A DNA stretch of 32,730 nucleotides from B8-G4 sp033720735 (GTDB lineage: Bacteria; Bacteroidota; Bacteroidia; Chitinophagales; Saprospiraceae). Positions within the stretch are counted from its first letter, which is position 1; each line of letters starts with the position of its first letter. Position numbers and translations under genes: made by a program. The DNA is taken from assembly GCA_033720735.1 (NCBI GenBank), contig JAWWBX010000010.1, positions 1-32,730 of the forward strand, read 5' to 3'. The notes under the pieces were generated by a model, which saw only the letters and a program-made list of their open reading frames with translations, was not told the DNA's origin and did no database searches. Positions 1-7,054 of the stretch are shown here, piece after piece.

Positions 1-33
1 AACCATGAAGCGTGTGCGCAGCAGTCTGCTTTA

Positions 34-110
34 TGGTAGCGTGGGGGAGACTTGAACTCCCGACCTCAGGATTATGAATCCTGCGCTCTAACCAGCTGAG
101 CTACCACGCC
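34..110 (-). tRNA. tRNA-Met (anticodon CAU, elongator type)
   Basis: The minus strand folds into a complete cloverleaf. It begins GGCGTGGTAGCTCAG (acceptor 5' arm and D-arm start), has a CAGGA/TCCTG anticodon stem with loop TTCATAA (anticodon CAT), a GTTCAAGTC T-loop, and ends CCACGCT-A-CCA, so the CCA tail is encoded. The first pair is G-U, not the C-A mismatch of an initiator tRNA, so elongator Met is preferred. A tRNA-Ile whose CAU is modified to lysidine cannot be fully excluded by eye. Confidence 0.95.
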
Positions 111-215
111 ATGAATGTCAATGAACGGTGTGGTAGCGAAGCTGCCTGCCCAGTACCAGCTTCGGTACCGGGCCTGTCCCGCCCGAGGTACGAGCGGCGG
201 GAAGCTACCACGCCA
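100..215. repeat. Palindromic element that duplicates the ends of the adjacent tRNA
   Basis: The 12-mer GCTACCACGCCA, the 5' end of the tRNA gene, occurs at 100-111 and again at 204-215. The 8-mer TGGTAGCG, the tRNA 3' end, occurs at 34-41 and at 131-138. Between the second copies the tRNA body is absent. Instead there are two hairpins, GCCCAGTACC/GGTACCGGGC (148-157 with 164-173) and CCCGCC/GGCGGG (178-183 with 196-201), enclosed by TGGTAGC/GCTACCA (131-137 with 204-210). This gives a three-way-junction palindrome. It may be a small inserted or REP-like element, or a rearranged tRNA remnant. Confidence 0.6.
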
Positions 216-252
216 AGAACAATGAACAATGAACACCCCTCGAAAGGGATCG

Positions 253-260
253 CAAATATA
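253..260 (-). promoter_or_regulatory. Candidate -7 promoter element upstream of tRNA-Met
   Basis: The minus strand reads TATATTTG, an exact match to the Bacteroidota -7 consensus TAnnTTTG. Transcription would start near 246 and run through the palindromic element into the tRNA. No clear -33 TTG is seen at the usual spacing, so this is tentative. Confidence 0.4.
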
Positions 261-321
261 CAGAGATTCACCAGAGAAAAGACAGGATGGATGTGGTGCT
301 GTGAAAGGGTTGTGGGTTACC

Positions 322-367
322 GCAAAAATCAAAACCCGGCCAGAAACCCCTTGCGTTTCTGACCGGG
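322..367 (-). terminator. Rho-independent terminator after the cytochrome gene
   Basis: A 13-bp stem with one mismatch (CCCGGCCAGAAAC at 335-347 against GTTTCTGACCGGG at 354-366) is followed on the minus strand by the T-rich tract TTTTGATTTTTGC. It lies 16 nt past the stop codon of the cytochrome gene. Confidence 0.85.
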
Positions 368-382
368 CAACGAACTATCGGA

Positions 383-976
383 CTAACTGATTGGCATGAC
401 TGGCGGTGGCACCACGTTCTGCACGGGTGGCAGCGACTGCAGGTAACTCCAGATGGCCCGCATGTCCTGATCATTCAGGTGTTGGAACATCTCCCAGGGC
501 ATCGGAGGCAGCAGGCTACGCCCCGACATCATGCCCTTGAATTTGCCATGGCGCAGCGCGGTTTCAAAGTGCTCGTAGGTCCAGTTCCCCAGACCGGTCT
601 GATCGGGTGTCAGGTTGGCGGCGTAGGAAGTGCCCCACGGACCGACGGCGGCGGTAAAGCCCATGCTGAACAACACATAGTCTTGCAGAATGGACGAGTC
701 CGCGATCGCCGGCAGGACCTCACCGGCCGGGTGGCCTGACAGCAGGCGCTTGGGGTCCGGGAGGATGCTCTGCCCTTCCATCATTTTCGGGGAGTGGCAG
801 TCGTTACACAGCATCACGGTGACCAGGTATGACCCCCGTTCTACCTGAGCAGGGTCCAGTGGCAGCCCATCGGCATCCACGCCGTGGACCGTCAGGTCGG
901 GGTCATGATTGCGTTGACAACTCACCAGGACACAGAGTGTCACCAGGGTCGTCAGAAGAAAACTGTTGCGTTTCAT
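383..976 (-). CDS. Lipoprotein c-type cytochrome (one CxxCH haem site)
   Basis: This is a 197-residue protein starting MKRNSFLL. A hydrophobic signal is followed by a lipobox ending LVSC, so it is probably a lipid-anchored periplasmic protein. The haem-binding motif CNDCH lies around residue 60. The C-terminal stretch MPWEMFQHLNDQDM then WSYLQSLPPV is typical of class I cytochromes annotated as c-553-like in Bacteroidota, and a methionine there probably supplies the sixth haem ligand. The open frame extends 8 codons upstream to another ATG, but the signal peptide fits the start used here. It lies 30 bp after the T9SS cargo gene on the same strand, so they may be cotranscribed. The redox partner cannot be read from the sequence. 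Confidence 0.85.
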   Translation of the reverse strand: MKRNSFLLTTLVTLCVLVSCQRNHDPDLTVHGVDADGLPLDPAQVERGSYLVTVMLCNDCHSPKMMEGQSILPDPKRLLSGHPAGEVLPAIADSSILQDYVLFSMGFTAAVGPWGTSYAANLTPDQTGLGNWTYEHFETALRHGKFKGMMSGRSLLPPMPWEMFQHLNDQDMRAIWSYLQSLPPVQNVVPPPVMPIS

Positions 977-1006
977 TTTGATGAAGCGTTGTGAAATCAA
1001 TGAATG

Positions 1007-2332
1007 TTACTGCCGGATGATGTTTCCCGTGGCCACGGTTTTGCCGAGGCTGGTCATCATGGCGACATACACGCCGCCGGGCAGCTGCGAAAGGTCAACC
1101 GGGTTGGGGCCCGGGTTAAGGAGTTGCTGCGACATAATCCTGCCAGACAGGTCATAGATCGCCATCTGGCCGCCCTGATCGACGAAGACATAGGTCTCGG
1201 ACGATGCCGGGTTGGGCGCAAACAGAAGTTTGTTGACCAGTGCCTTCACAGGTCTCACCGATGACGCCGGCTCGTAGTAGTAAACACGCCGGGTATTCAA
1301 CACGTACATGGCTTGATCGAAATCGTAGATATCGTAGTTGATGTACCCGAGGTAAGTGCCGGTGTAGTACTGATAGGTAGTGCGTGATCTTGATTCCATT
1401 TCTCCTTGTACATACGTTGAATAAATCTCAGTCGCAGGACGCTCTTCAGTGTCGTAGGTGTAGTCTGTCGAGGTGTACAGGATCCAGGTGTCATTGCCGA
1501 GGTCATATGAGAAATTACGGACGAGCATGACCTGCCCAAAGGGTGTATAGGCGTACGTAGTACGGGAGTCGGGAATATATCCACCAAACCCGTCGGGCGT
1601 GCTGAATACTTCCTCGATGAGCAGATTGCCGGAATACTGCATTGTCCATTGGCCGGCATGATACTCTTCACCCTCGTCCAGTAAGAACTGGTCGATCAGA
1701 ATGTTGTTGCCGGCACCGTCGTAAGTATAGATGTCACGAAACTTCAGCTGATATCCGGCGCCATCGAGGGTCGTTACCGTTTCGGTGAGACGGTCCTCAT
1801 TGTCGAATTTGTTACGGACCGTCATAATCGAAACCCAGAACCCTGACTCGTGGACCCAGGCATCGATCCTGAACGAATCCAGCAGGGTAAGCGAGGTGCC
1901 GTGGAAATAAGACCACAGGCGTGAGTCAGGTTGCCATTGACCTGATTCCTCATCGAACCGCTCGGCATCAATCAGGCGCACGCGCTCGAGTTCATCAAAA
2001 GTCAGCGTGCTCTGTGAGAGGTAGAGCCATGCATCGCCTGCACGCTCCGACTCACGGATGACATGCTGATCGGGTGCGGGGTAGAAGTATTCAGTTCTCT
2101 CCAGTGGTGTGCTGAAGAAGGTGCCGCCCAGGTCGGTAATGTGGTACAAGACCGTGGAGTCCAGGGTCAGTTCCGCCAATGATGACAGATCGAGATCCGA
2201 CCAGCGGGCCAGATTGTCGAACTGAGCGGGTAGTGGGGTCGTGCGTTGGCGCACCTGCTTCATCGTGGCCTGCTGCCCATAGGCATATCCTGCAGGCATC
2301 GCGAGAAGCGCAAAGAACAGGAGTTGTTTCAT
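1007..2332 (-). CDS. Secreted T9SS cargo protein with type A sorting domain, function unknown
   Basis: This 441-residue protein has an N-terminal signal peptide (MKQLLFFALLAMPAGYAYG). The last ~75 residues are a type A Por-secretion sorting domain: FAPNPASSETYVFV, then IYDLSGRIM, then LPGGVYVAMM. The central part is rich in Tyr, Asp and Thr and contains recurring strands such as YTYDGAGN, YAYTPFGQ and YTYDTEER, which suggests a repeated beta-meander. No catalytic motif is seen. The product is expected to cross the outer membrane through the type IX system and be released or attached to the surface. The biological role is not recognisable. Confidence 0.85.
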   Translation of the reverse strand: MKQLLFFALLAMPAGYAYGQQATMKQVRQRTTPLPAQFDNLARWSDLDLSSLAELTLDSTVLYHITDLGGTFFSTPLERTEYFYPAPDQHVIRESERAGDAWLYLSQSTLTFDELERVRLIDAERFDEESGQWQPDSRLWSYFHGTSLTLLDSFRIDAWVHESGFWVSIMTVRNKFDNEDRLTETVTTLDGAGYQLKFRDIYTYDGAGNNILIDQFLLDEGEEYHAGQWTMQYSGNLLIEEVFSTPDGFGGYIPDSRTTYAYTPFGQVMLVRNFSYDLGNDTWILYTSTDYTYDTEERPATEIYSTYVQGEMESRSRTTYQYYTGTYLGYINYDIYDFDQAMYVLNTRRVYYYEPASSVRPVKALVNKLLFAPNPASSETYVFVDQGGQMAIYDLSGRIMSQQLLNPGPNPVDLSQLPGGVYVAMMTSLGKTVATGNIIRQ

Positions 2333-2527
2333 TTGGAGATAGAAAGGTTGTGTTCGTTAGTCAAATCCGGCAGAGCGATGCGTTCATTTTCCTGCCAGAA
2401 AATTCCCGTAAATATGCAGGCAGACGATGCGTCGCGCCAGCAGATCTGCCCTAAAACCGCCAAAATTTGACTTCAAGTGCACCGGGTGCGGCGTGAAATC
2501 CCGGTCGTATTTTGTGGACGGAAATCG

Positions 2528-3289
2528 ATGAGCATACGGCAAATGAGCACTCCGAAAATGACCGCTTTACTTGTGGGCTTGACTGAGCAGGAAGCCGGTA
2601 TCCTCCGGGGCATGCTGACCGAGCAAGGCATTGAGGTGCCGGGAGATGTGTGCACGGTCCAGAATGCAAGTAAAGCAATCGGTCAGGCCGGCATACCTGA
2701 TCTGCTCTTTCTGGATGTGCAGGCGGTCGCCGAAGCGATGTCCACCTTGTTTGTTGATCAGCGCATCACCTGCCCGGTCGTGCTGATCGGCAAACCCGAG
2801 GACAATTTGAGCGTGACAATGCGAGCGCAGGGCTTCCGGTTCCTGCCCAGGACATACGACGCCGATTTGCTACAGGCCCTGGTAAGCGGCGCAGGAACCC
2901 GGGAGTCAAACGGGTCGGTACATCACGGGTCACGCCCCGGACCTCATTATCGCCGCCGTTTCCTGGTACGGCAAGGCCAGCGCTGGATACGCGTCGATGT
3001 CGCCCAGATCGCCTGGTTCCGTGCAGAGGGCAAGCTTTGTTTCCTGCGCACGTGGGACAACAAGCGCTATCTGGTGGATTACACGCTTGAGGAACTCGGC
3101 CGCATGCTCAATCCCGATACCTTCTTCCGGGTAAACCGCAGCTACAGCGTGCACATCAACGCGATTGCCTCGGTGGCACCTTATTTCGGTGGCAAACTCG
3201 TCCTTGAAATGACCCTGCAGGTGGAGGGCGATCCAGTCCTTGTGAGCAAGGAACGTGCTTCGGAATTCAAGGAGTGGCTGGGGAAGTAG
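2528..3289 (+). CDS. LytTR-family DNA-binding regulator with degenerate receiver domain
   Basis: The C-terminal ~110 residues form a LytTR DNA-binding domain: RFLVRQGQRWIRVDVAQIAW, then FFRVNRSYSVHINAIASV. The N-terminal ~120 residues look like a response-regulator receiver. They keep a candidate phospho-acceptor Asp in LLFLDVQ but lack the usual acidic pair after strand 1 (LLVGLTEQE in place of a DD/DE motif) and have FLPRTY where FLxKP is expected. Signalling may therefore be phosphorylation-independent. The start is uncertain: ATG 2528 is used, with in-frame ATGs at 2543 and 2558. No histidine kinase lies nearby, so its partner and targets are unknown. Confidence 0.85.
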   Translation: MSIRQMSTPKMTALLVGLTEQEAGILRGMLTEQGIEVPGDVCTVQNASKAIGQAGIPDLLFLDVQAVAEAMSTLFVDQRITCPVVLIGKPEDNLSVTMRAQGFRFLPRTYDADLLQALVSGAGTRESNGSVHHGSRPGPHYRRRFLVRQGQRWIRVDVAQIAWFRAEGKLCFLRTWDNKRYLVDYTLEELGRMLNPDTFFRVNRSYSVHINAIASVAPYFGGKLVLEMTLQVEGDPVLVSKERASEFKEWLGK

Positions 3290-3294
3290 AGACG

Positions 3295-3343
3295 TTAGAC
3301 CTTAGATATTAGATACCAGATACCAGATGCCAGATACCAGACC
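3295..3343. repeat. Seven-unit heptamer tandem repeat
   Basis: Seven consecutive 7-mers follow the pattern YYAGAYN: TTAGACC, TTAGATA, TTAGATA, CCAGATA, CCAGATG, CCAGATA, CCAGACC. The array begins 5 nt after the LytTR stop codon, in the gap before panC. The following ~50 bp remain purine-rich. Confidence 0.85.
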
Positions 3344-3405
3344 GAGATTGAGAGCCAGAATGTGAGATCAGGAGAACTCTGACAGAAATTGAATTCATTG
3401 TTTCC

Positions 3406-3420
3406 TGAACACCTGAACAC
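3406..3420. repeat. TGAACAC octamer-phased pair at the panC stop codon
   Basis: TGAACAC occurs at 3406-3412 and 3414-3420, an 8-nt period. It touches the panC stop codon. The same word at the same period recurs at 4663-4693. Confidence 0.7.
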
Positions 3421-4268
3421 TAGTCCTTCAGGAACACATTATCAATCAGCCTCACATCACCTGCCCACACGGCACAACACGCGACGACTTCTTCGTCATC
3501 TTCGAACGCATCGACCGGTTGCAGCGTCGTGGCATCCACGATCTCGACATACTCGGGCCGGAAGCCGGGGATGTCCAGGGCACGCATGGCCCAGCGCTGC
3601 AGATCGGCAGGGGTGTACCGGTCAGTGAGGTCACGGAGCGTGTCAAGCGTGAGGTAGATGACGCGCGCCCGGTCACGCAGATCATCCGGTAGCAGTAGGT
3701 TGCGTGAGCTCATCGCCAATCCGTGCGGTTCCCGGATGGTGGGACACATTACAAACCTGATGGGCAGTTTGAGCGACCTGATCAGATGCCGGATGATCAC
3801 CGTCTGCTGAAAATCCTTCTGGCCCATGTACAGATCGTCGGGTTCGACAAGGCGCAGCAACCGCTCCATCACCTGGGCGACACCGTCAAAATGGCCCGGC
3901 CGGAATTTGCCTTCCATGCGCGCATCAAGCCCTTGTAAGTCAATTGCAGGCGTGCCAGTGCCGCCATCGGGATAGACATCGTCAACATCCGGGATCCATA
4001 CCACCTCGCACGATTCATCGTGCAACAGCATGATGTCCTTTTGCAGGTCGACCGGGTATTTTTCGAAATCTGTTTGTTCATTAAACTGGGTGGGGTTGAC
4101 AAAAATGGAGACCACTGTGCAGTCGCTATCCTCCAGGCTGCGCCGGACCAACTCCAGGTGGCCTTCATGGAGCGCACCCATCGTGGGGACAAATCCAACC
4201 AAACGGCTTGATTGTCGGACATGTTCGAGGTAGCGCTGCAGGTCGGCAGTCTTGCGAAAGACGAACAT
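3420..4268 (-). CDS. panC: Pantothenate synthetase
   Basis: This enzyme condenses pantoate and beta-alanine with ATP to make pantothenate, the vitamin precursor of coenzyme A, in the cytoplasm. The 282-residue product has the family length. It shows the nucleotidyltransferase HxGH signature in VPTMGALHEGHLELV (near residue 30), the FVNPTQFNE motif, the YMGQKDFQQ motif, and MSSRN as the KMSKS-like loop. The frame is open 48 codons further upstream, but that part is translated from intergenic tandem repeats, so the start is placed at the ATG giving MFVFRKTADLQ. The near-consensus -7 word TACCTTTC sits directly before the ATG. The gene stands alone, with repeats on both sides. Confidence 0.97.
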   Translation of the reverse strand: MFVFRKTADLQRYLEHVRQSSRLVGFVPTMGALHEGHLELVRRSLEDSDCTVVSIFVNPTQFNEQTDFEKYPVDLQKDIMLLHDESCEVVWIPDVDDVYPDGGTGTPAIDLQGLDARMEGKFRPGHFDGVAQVMERLLRLVEPDDLYMGQKDFQQTVIIRHLIRSLKLPIRFVMCPTIREPHGLAMSSRNLLLPDDLRDRARVIYLTLDTLRDLTDRYTPADLQRWAMRALDIPGFRPEYVEIVDATTLQPVDAFEDDEEVVACCAVWAGDVRLIDNVFLKD

Positions 4269-4315
4269 GGGGGAAAGGTAGAGGTTAGAAATTAGATGTG
4301 AGAGATTTGATCGGT

Positions 4316-4407
4316 CCAGTCTCCAGTCACCAGTCCGCAGTCCCCAAAAATCTCCATCTGCGTAATCCGCGTAATCTGCGAGCAACGGCTTAAGTCCGCA
4401 GTCCGCA
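4316..4407. repeat. Phased 7- and 9-nt tandem motifs upstream of panC
   Basis: Four heptamers (CCAGTCT, CCAGTCA, CCAGTCC, GCAGTCC) occupy 4316-4343. Three nonamers (ATCTGCGTA, ATCCGCGTA, ATCTGCGAG) occupy 4356-4382. Two copies of GTCCGCA lie at 4394-4407. No coding gene is seen here. Together with the hairpin array that follows, this accounts for most of the 463-bp gap between panC and the next gene. Confidence 0.8.
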
Positions 4408-4425
4408 GACACCCGGGGATCATAA

Positions 4426-4655
4426 GTATTTCGTAGAAATACGCTCCGCTCCGCTGCGTGTACAGGGCCCTGAAGTACTTACTGCGCTGCGACTTCAGGG
4501 CAAGCCCTGAAGTACTTCACTGCGTTGCGACTTCAGGGCAAGCCCATGTACGACTTCGCCACGCTTCGCATACAGGGCGAGCCCTCAAGTACTTCACTGC
4601 GTTACGACTTCAAGGCAAGCATCCTGTACGACTTCGCTACGCTGCGTGTACAGGG
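4426..4655. repeat. REP-like array of alternating hairpin units
   Basis: After a small hairpin (GTATTTC/GAAATAC, 4426-4442) come hairpins of 33-35 nt joined by short linkers, mostly GCAAGC-like. Type A units (4468-4500, 4505-4538, 4582-4615) have stems CCCTGAAGT/ACTTCAGGG, slightly degenerate in the last, around a core like ACTTCACTGCGTTGCG. Type B units (partial at about 4443-4467, then 4543-4577 and 4623-4655) have stems like CCTGTAC/GTACAGG around a core like ACTTCGCTACGCTGCG. The order is B(partial)-A-A-B-A-B. This resembles bacterial REP/BIME clusters. Confidence 0.8.
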
Positions 4656-4662
4656 CACTTCC

Positions 4663-4693
4663 TGAACACCTGAACACATGAACACGTGAACAC
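4663..4693. repeat. TGAACAC repeated four times at an 8-nt period
   Basis: TGAACAC starts at 4663, 4671, 4679 and 4687 with one variable spacer base between copies (C, A, G). It lies directly upstream of the promoter of the next gene. Confidence 0.8.
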
Positions 4694-4704
4694 ATAGAGA
4701 GGAT

Positions 4705-4712
4705 TATCTTTG
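4705..4712 (+). promoter_or_regulatory. -7 promoter element for the flippase-like gene operon
   Basis: TATCTTTG is an exact match to TAnnTTTG and lies 20 nt before the TTG start codon at 4732. A start of transcription near 4719 would leave a very short leader. No clear -33 TTG is visible because the upstream sequence is the TGAACAC array. Confidence 0.6.
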
Positions 4713-4731
4713 CCGACCTACAGTATCGCAC

Positions 4732-5769
4732 TTGAACAAACGGCTCAGAACAGCACTTCAGTTTATCATCTTCCTGTCCATCGGGTTTGGGATCCTGTAT
4801 GTCATCTTTACGCGGCAAAACGCCAGCTTCCAGGAAGACTGTGCACTCAAGGGTATTCCTCCTGAGGCGTGCAGCCTGTGGGACAAGCTCTATGCCGACT
4901 TCCTCTCCGTCGATTTCTTCTGGCTCGGGCTGGTGCTGGTCGCATTCATGCTCAGCAATGTGAGCCGGGCCTTGCGCTGGCTCATGCTGATCCGTGCGCT
5001 GGGCTTTCGCGCCCGTTTTGGCAATGCCTTCTGGACGATCGTGCTCGGCTACTTTGCCAACCTCGGCCTGCCCAGGATCGGTGAGGTGGTGCGCGGAGCG
5101 GTCTTCGCACGCTATGAGAACATTCCGGTAGAACGTGCCCTCGGTACGATTGTCGTTGGCCGGGCGATCGATGTGGTCTGTCTGCTGGTCTGCCTGGGGC
5201 TGACCTTTGCGCTTGAGTTCGACGTCATCTATGGATATTTTACAGAGCACTTCGAGTCATCACGTCTCGTCCGACTGATCATCTACGCTGTGGCGTTCGG
5301 CATACTGGCTGTCCTGGCGCTCTGGATCTTTCGCAGGCGGGTCAAGCGGTTTGCGTTGTATCAGCGTCTGAGCAAGGTGATCACGGGCTTTCTGGACGGG
5401 ATCAGGAGTGTGCGTTCGGTGCACAATATTCCGCTCTTTCTGTTTCACACCCTCTCAATCTGGGTTCTCTATTACCTAATGATGTACCTGTGTTTCCAGG
5501 CGTTCGGGCCGACCGAACAGTTGTCGGGAGCGGCGGCATTGCTGACATTCGTATTCGGCAGTCTGGGGATTGTTTTTCCCTCCCCGGGGGGCATGGGCAC
5601 CTATCACGCGATGATCATGGCGGCGCTGGCTCTGTACGGGTTGGCCAGTGAAGACGCCTTCAGCTTCGCCAACATCTTGTATTTTTCAGTACAACTGGTT
5701 TGTATCATCCTGTTTGGGCTGCTGGCGCTGGCCGTCCTGCCCCTCATCAACAGATCTTCCCGCGCATGA
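4732..5769 (+). CDS. Lysylphosphatidylglycerol synthase TM-domain family protein (flippase-like membrane protein)
   Basis: This 345-residue polytopic protein has about eight hydrophobic segments, starting with LQFIIFLSIGFGILYVIF. Family motifs include LSNVSRALRWLMLIRALG near residue 80, LPRIGEVVRGAVFARYE, the GTIVVGRAIDVVCLLV helix, and a C-terminal FPSPGGMGTYHAMIM. Members (UPF0104/AglD-like) lie in the inner membrane and are linked to lipid or isoprenoid-carrier translocation. The substrate here is unknown. It lacks the aminoacyl-transfer domain of MprF. Translation appears to start at TTG. Its stop overlaps the rfaE2 start as ATGA, so the two are probably translationally coupled, which points to LPS or envelope glycan assembly. 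Confidence 0.85.
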   Translation: MNKRLRTALQFIIFLSIGFGILYVIFTRQNASFQEDCALKGIPPEACSLWDKLYADFLSVDFFWLGLVLVAFMLSNVSRALRWLMLIRALGFRARFGNAFWTIVLGYFANLGLPRIGEVVRGAVFARYENIPVERALGTIVVGRAIDVVCLLVCLGLTFALEFDVIYGYFTEHFESSRLVRLIIYAVAFGILAVLALWIFRRRVKRFALYQRLSKVITGFLDGIRSVRSVHNIPLFLFHTLSIWVLYYLMMYLCFQAFGPTEQLSGAAALLTFVFGSLGIVFPSPGGMGTYHAMIMAALALYGLASEDAFSFANILYFSVQLVCIILFGLLALAVLPLINRSSRA

Positions 5770-6245
5770 GTATTGCCGACAAGATCCGGACGAAAGAAGC
5801 AGCGGTAATGTTGTGCGATGACTGGCGAGAGCAGGATGAACGGATCGTGTTCACCAATGGGTGTTTTGACCTCTTGCACAAAGGACATGTGGTCTACCTC
5901 GAACAAGCACGGGCACTCGGCGATCGGCTCGTCGTGGGTCTCAACTCGGATGCGTCGACACGCCGCCTGAAGGGCAATGACAGGCCCATCAACGACGAGG
6001 GAGCCCGGGCCTGGATCATTGCAGCTCTGGAGGCAGTCGACATGGTGGTGCTCTTCAACGAGGACACCCCTTTTCAACTGATCGGTGCATTACGCCCGGA
6101 CGTCCTCGTCAAAGGAGGGGATTACCATGCAGAAGATGTAGTGGGAGGTGATATCGTCAAAGCAGGGGGAGGGACGGTGGTCATCATCCCGTTCCTGGAA
6201 GGGTACTCAACGACCGCGATCGAGCGGAAGATCCGGAATCAATAA
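5766..6245 (+). CDS. rfaE2: D-glycero-beta-D-manno-heptose 1-phosphate adenylyltransferase
   Basis: This cytidylyltransferase-fold enzyme activates heptose 1-phosphate to ADP-heptose for the LPS core. The 159-residue product corresponds to the C-terminal half of bifunctional HldE, so it is the stand-alone form. The nucleotide-binding motif TNGCFDLLHKGH lies around residues 30-41, followed by LVVGLNSDASTRRLKG, RPDVLVKGGDY and the C-terminal EGYSTTAIERKI. The start codon ATG overlaps the previous stop (ATGA). The kinase partner (rfaE1) is not in the window. The same fold occurs in glycerol-3-phosphate cytidylyltransferase, but the KGGDY and STT motifs favour RfaE2. Confidence 0.93.
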   Translation: MSIADKIRTKEAAVMLCDDWREQDERIVFTNGCFDLLHKGHVVYLEQARALGDRLVVGLNSDASTRRLKGNDRPINDEGARAWIIAALEAVDMVVLFNEDTPFQLIGALRPDVLVKGGDYHAEDVVGGDIVKAGGGTVVIIPFLEGYSTTAIERKIRNQ

Positions 6246-6254
6246 AAACACGTC

Positions 6255-7052
6255 ATGCAGATCTCTGATATTATCGCCTATCTGGAATCCGTTGCTCCGC
6301 TGAGCTTGCAGGAGCACTACGACAATGCCGGCCTCCTGGTCGGTCATGCCCGGACTGAGGTAACAGGAGCCCTGGTGTGCATGGATTCCACCCCGGAAGT
6401 GGTGGCGGAAGCAAAAACACAAGGGTGCAACCTGATCATTGCCCATCATCCGATCATTTTCCGTGGACTGAAACGGCTCAACGGGTCGGACTACGTACAG
6501 CGTGCGGTGATGGCTGCGATCAAGGAAGACATCGCCATCTACGCGATCCATACCAATCTGGACAATGTGTTGCGGCGCGGGGTCAATGGCCGCATCGCCA
6601 AACGGCTGGGCTTGCAGGACATGCGCGTGCTGAGCGCCAGGGAGTCGGACGAAGTGGACGACGAAACAGGCGCCGGGGTGGTGGGCCGGCTCCAGCAGCC
6701 TCTGGATGAGTCAGCCTTTCTCGCCCACCTCAAAACAAGCATGGCCCTGCAGGTGATCCGCCACACACCCCTGCTCGGGCGTCAGGTCCGCACTGTGGCC
6801 GTATGCGGAGGTGCCGGAAGCTTTCTGCTGCAGGACGCCATCCGCGCTGGTGCGGACGTCTACGTCTCTGCCGATTTCAAGTATCACGAACTCTTTGATG
6901 CGGACGGAAAGATCGTGATCACAGACATCGGACACTTTGAAAGTGAACGCTTTACGGTTGATCTGATCATCGATTTGTTACGGGAGAAATTTCCTAAATT
7001 TGCAGCCCGTTCGACGGAGGTGAACACGAATCCCGTAACTTATTATCACTGA
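6255..7052 (+). CDS. Nif3-like dinuclear metal-centre protein (DUF34/YbgI family)
   Basis: This 265-residue member of a widespread family forms a toroidal hexamer with two metals per subunit. Metal-ligand motifs are visible as IIAHHPIIFRG (around residues 60-70), YAIHTNLDNV and the C-terminal DIGHFESERFTVD. The length fits the short form. The central regulatory insertion that makes some homologues about 365 residues is absent. The biochemical role is not settled; a GTP cyclohydrolase I type 2 annotation is common but poorly supported. It is followed 2 bp later by a zinc-ribbon coiled-coil gene, a pairing that recurs in many bacteria. Confidence 0.92.
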   Translation: MQISDIIAYLESVAPLSLQEHYDNAGLLVGHARTEVTGALVCMDSTPEVVAEAKTQGCNLIIAHHPIIFRGLKRLNGSDYVQRAVMAAIKEDIAIYAIHTNLDNVLRRGVNGRIAKRLGLQDMRVLSARESDEVDDETGAGVVGRLQQPLDESAFLAHLKTSMALQVIRHTPLLGRQVRTVAVCGGAGSFLLQDAIRAGADVYVSADFKYHELFDADGKIVITDIGHFESERFTVDLIIDLLREKFPKFAARSTEVNTNPVTYYH

Positions 7053-7054
7053 TT

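Noticed and set aside
131..214. A second tRNA gene next to tRNA-Met
   Set aside because: Only the two ends match the tRNA. No D-arm, anticodon arm or T-loop can be formed, and the outer stem pairs differently from a tRNA acceptor.
4269..4412. N-terminal extension of panC
   Set aside because: The frame is open, but the translated part comes from 7- and 9-nt tandem motifs and has no counterpart in the family. The conserved start is at 4268.
4426..4655. CRISPR array
   Set aside because: The repeated units are themselves hairpins of two types joined by short linkers. There are no equal-length unique spacers and no cas genes.
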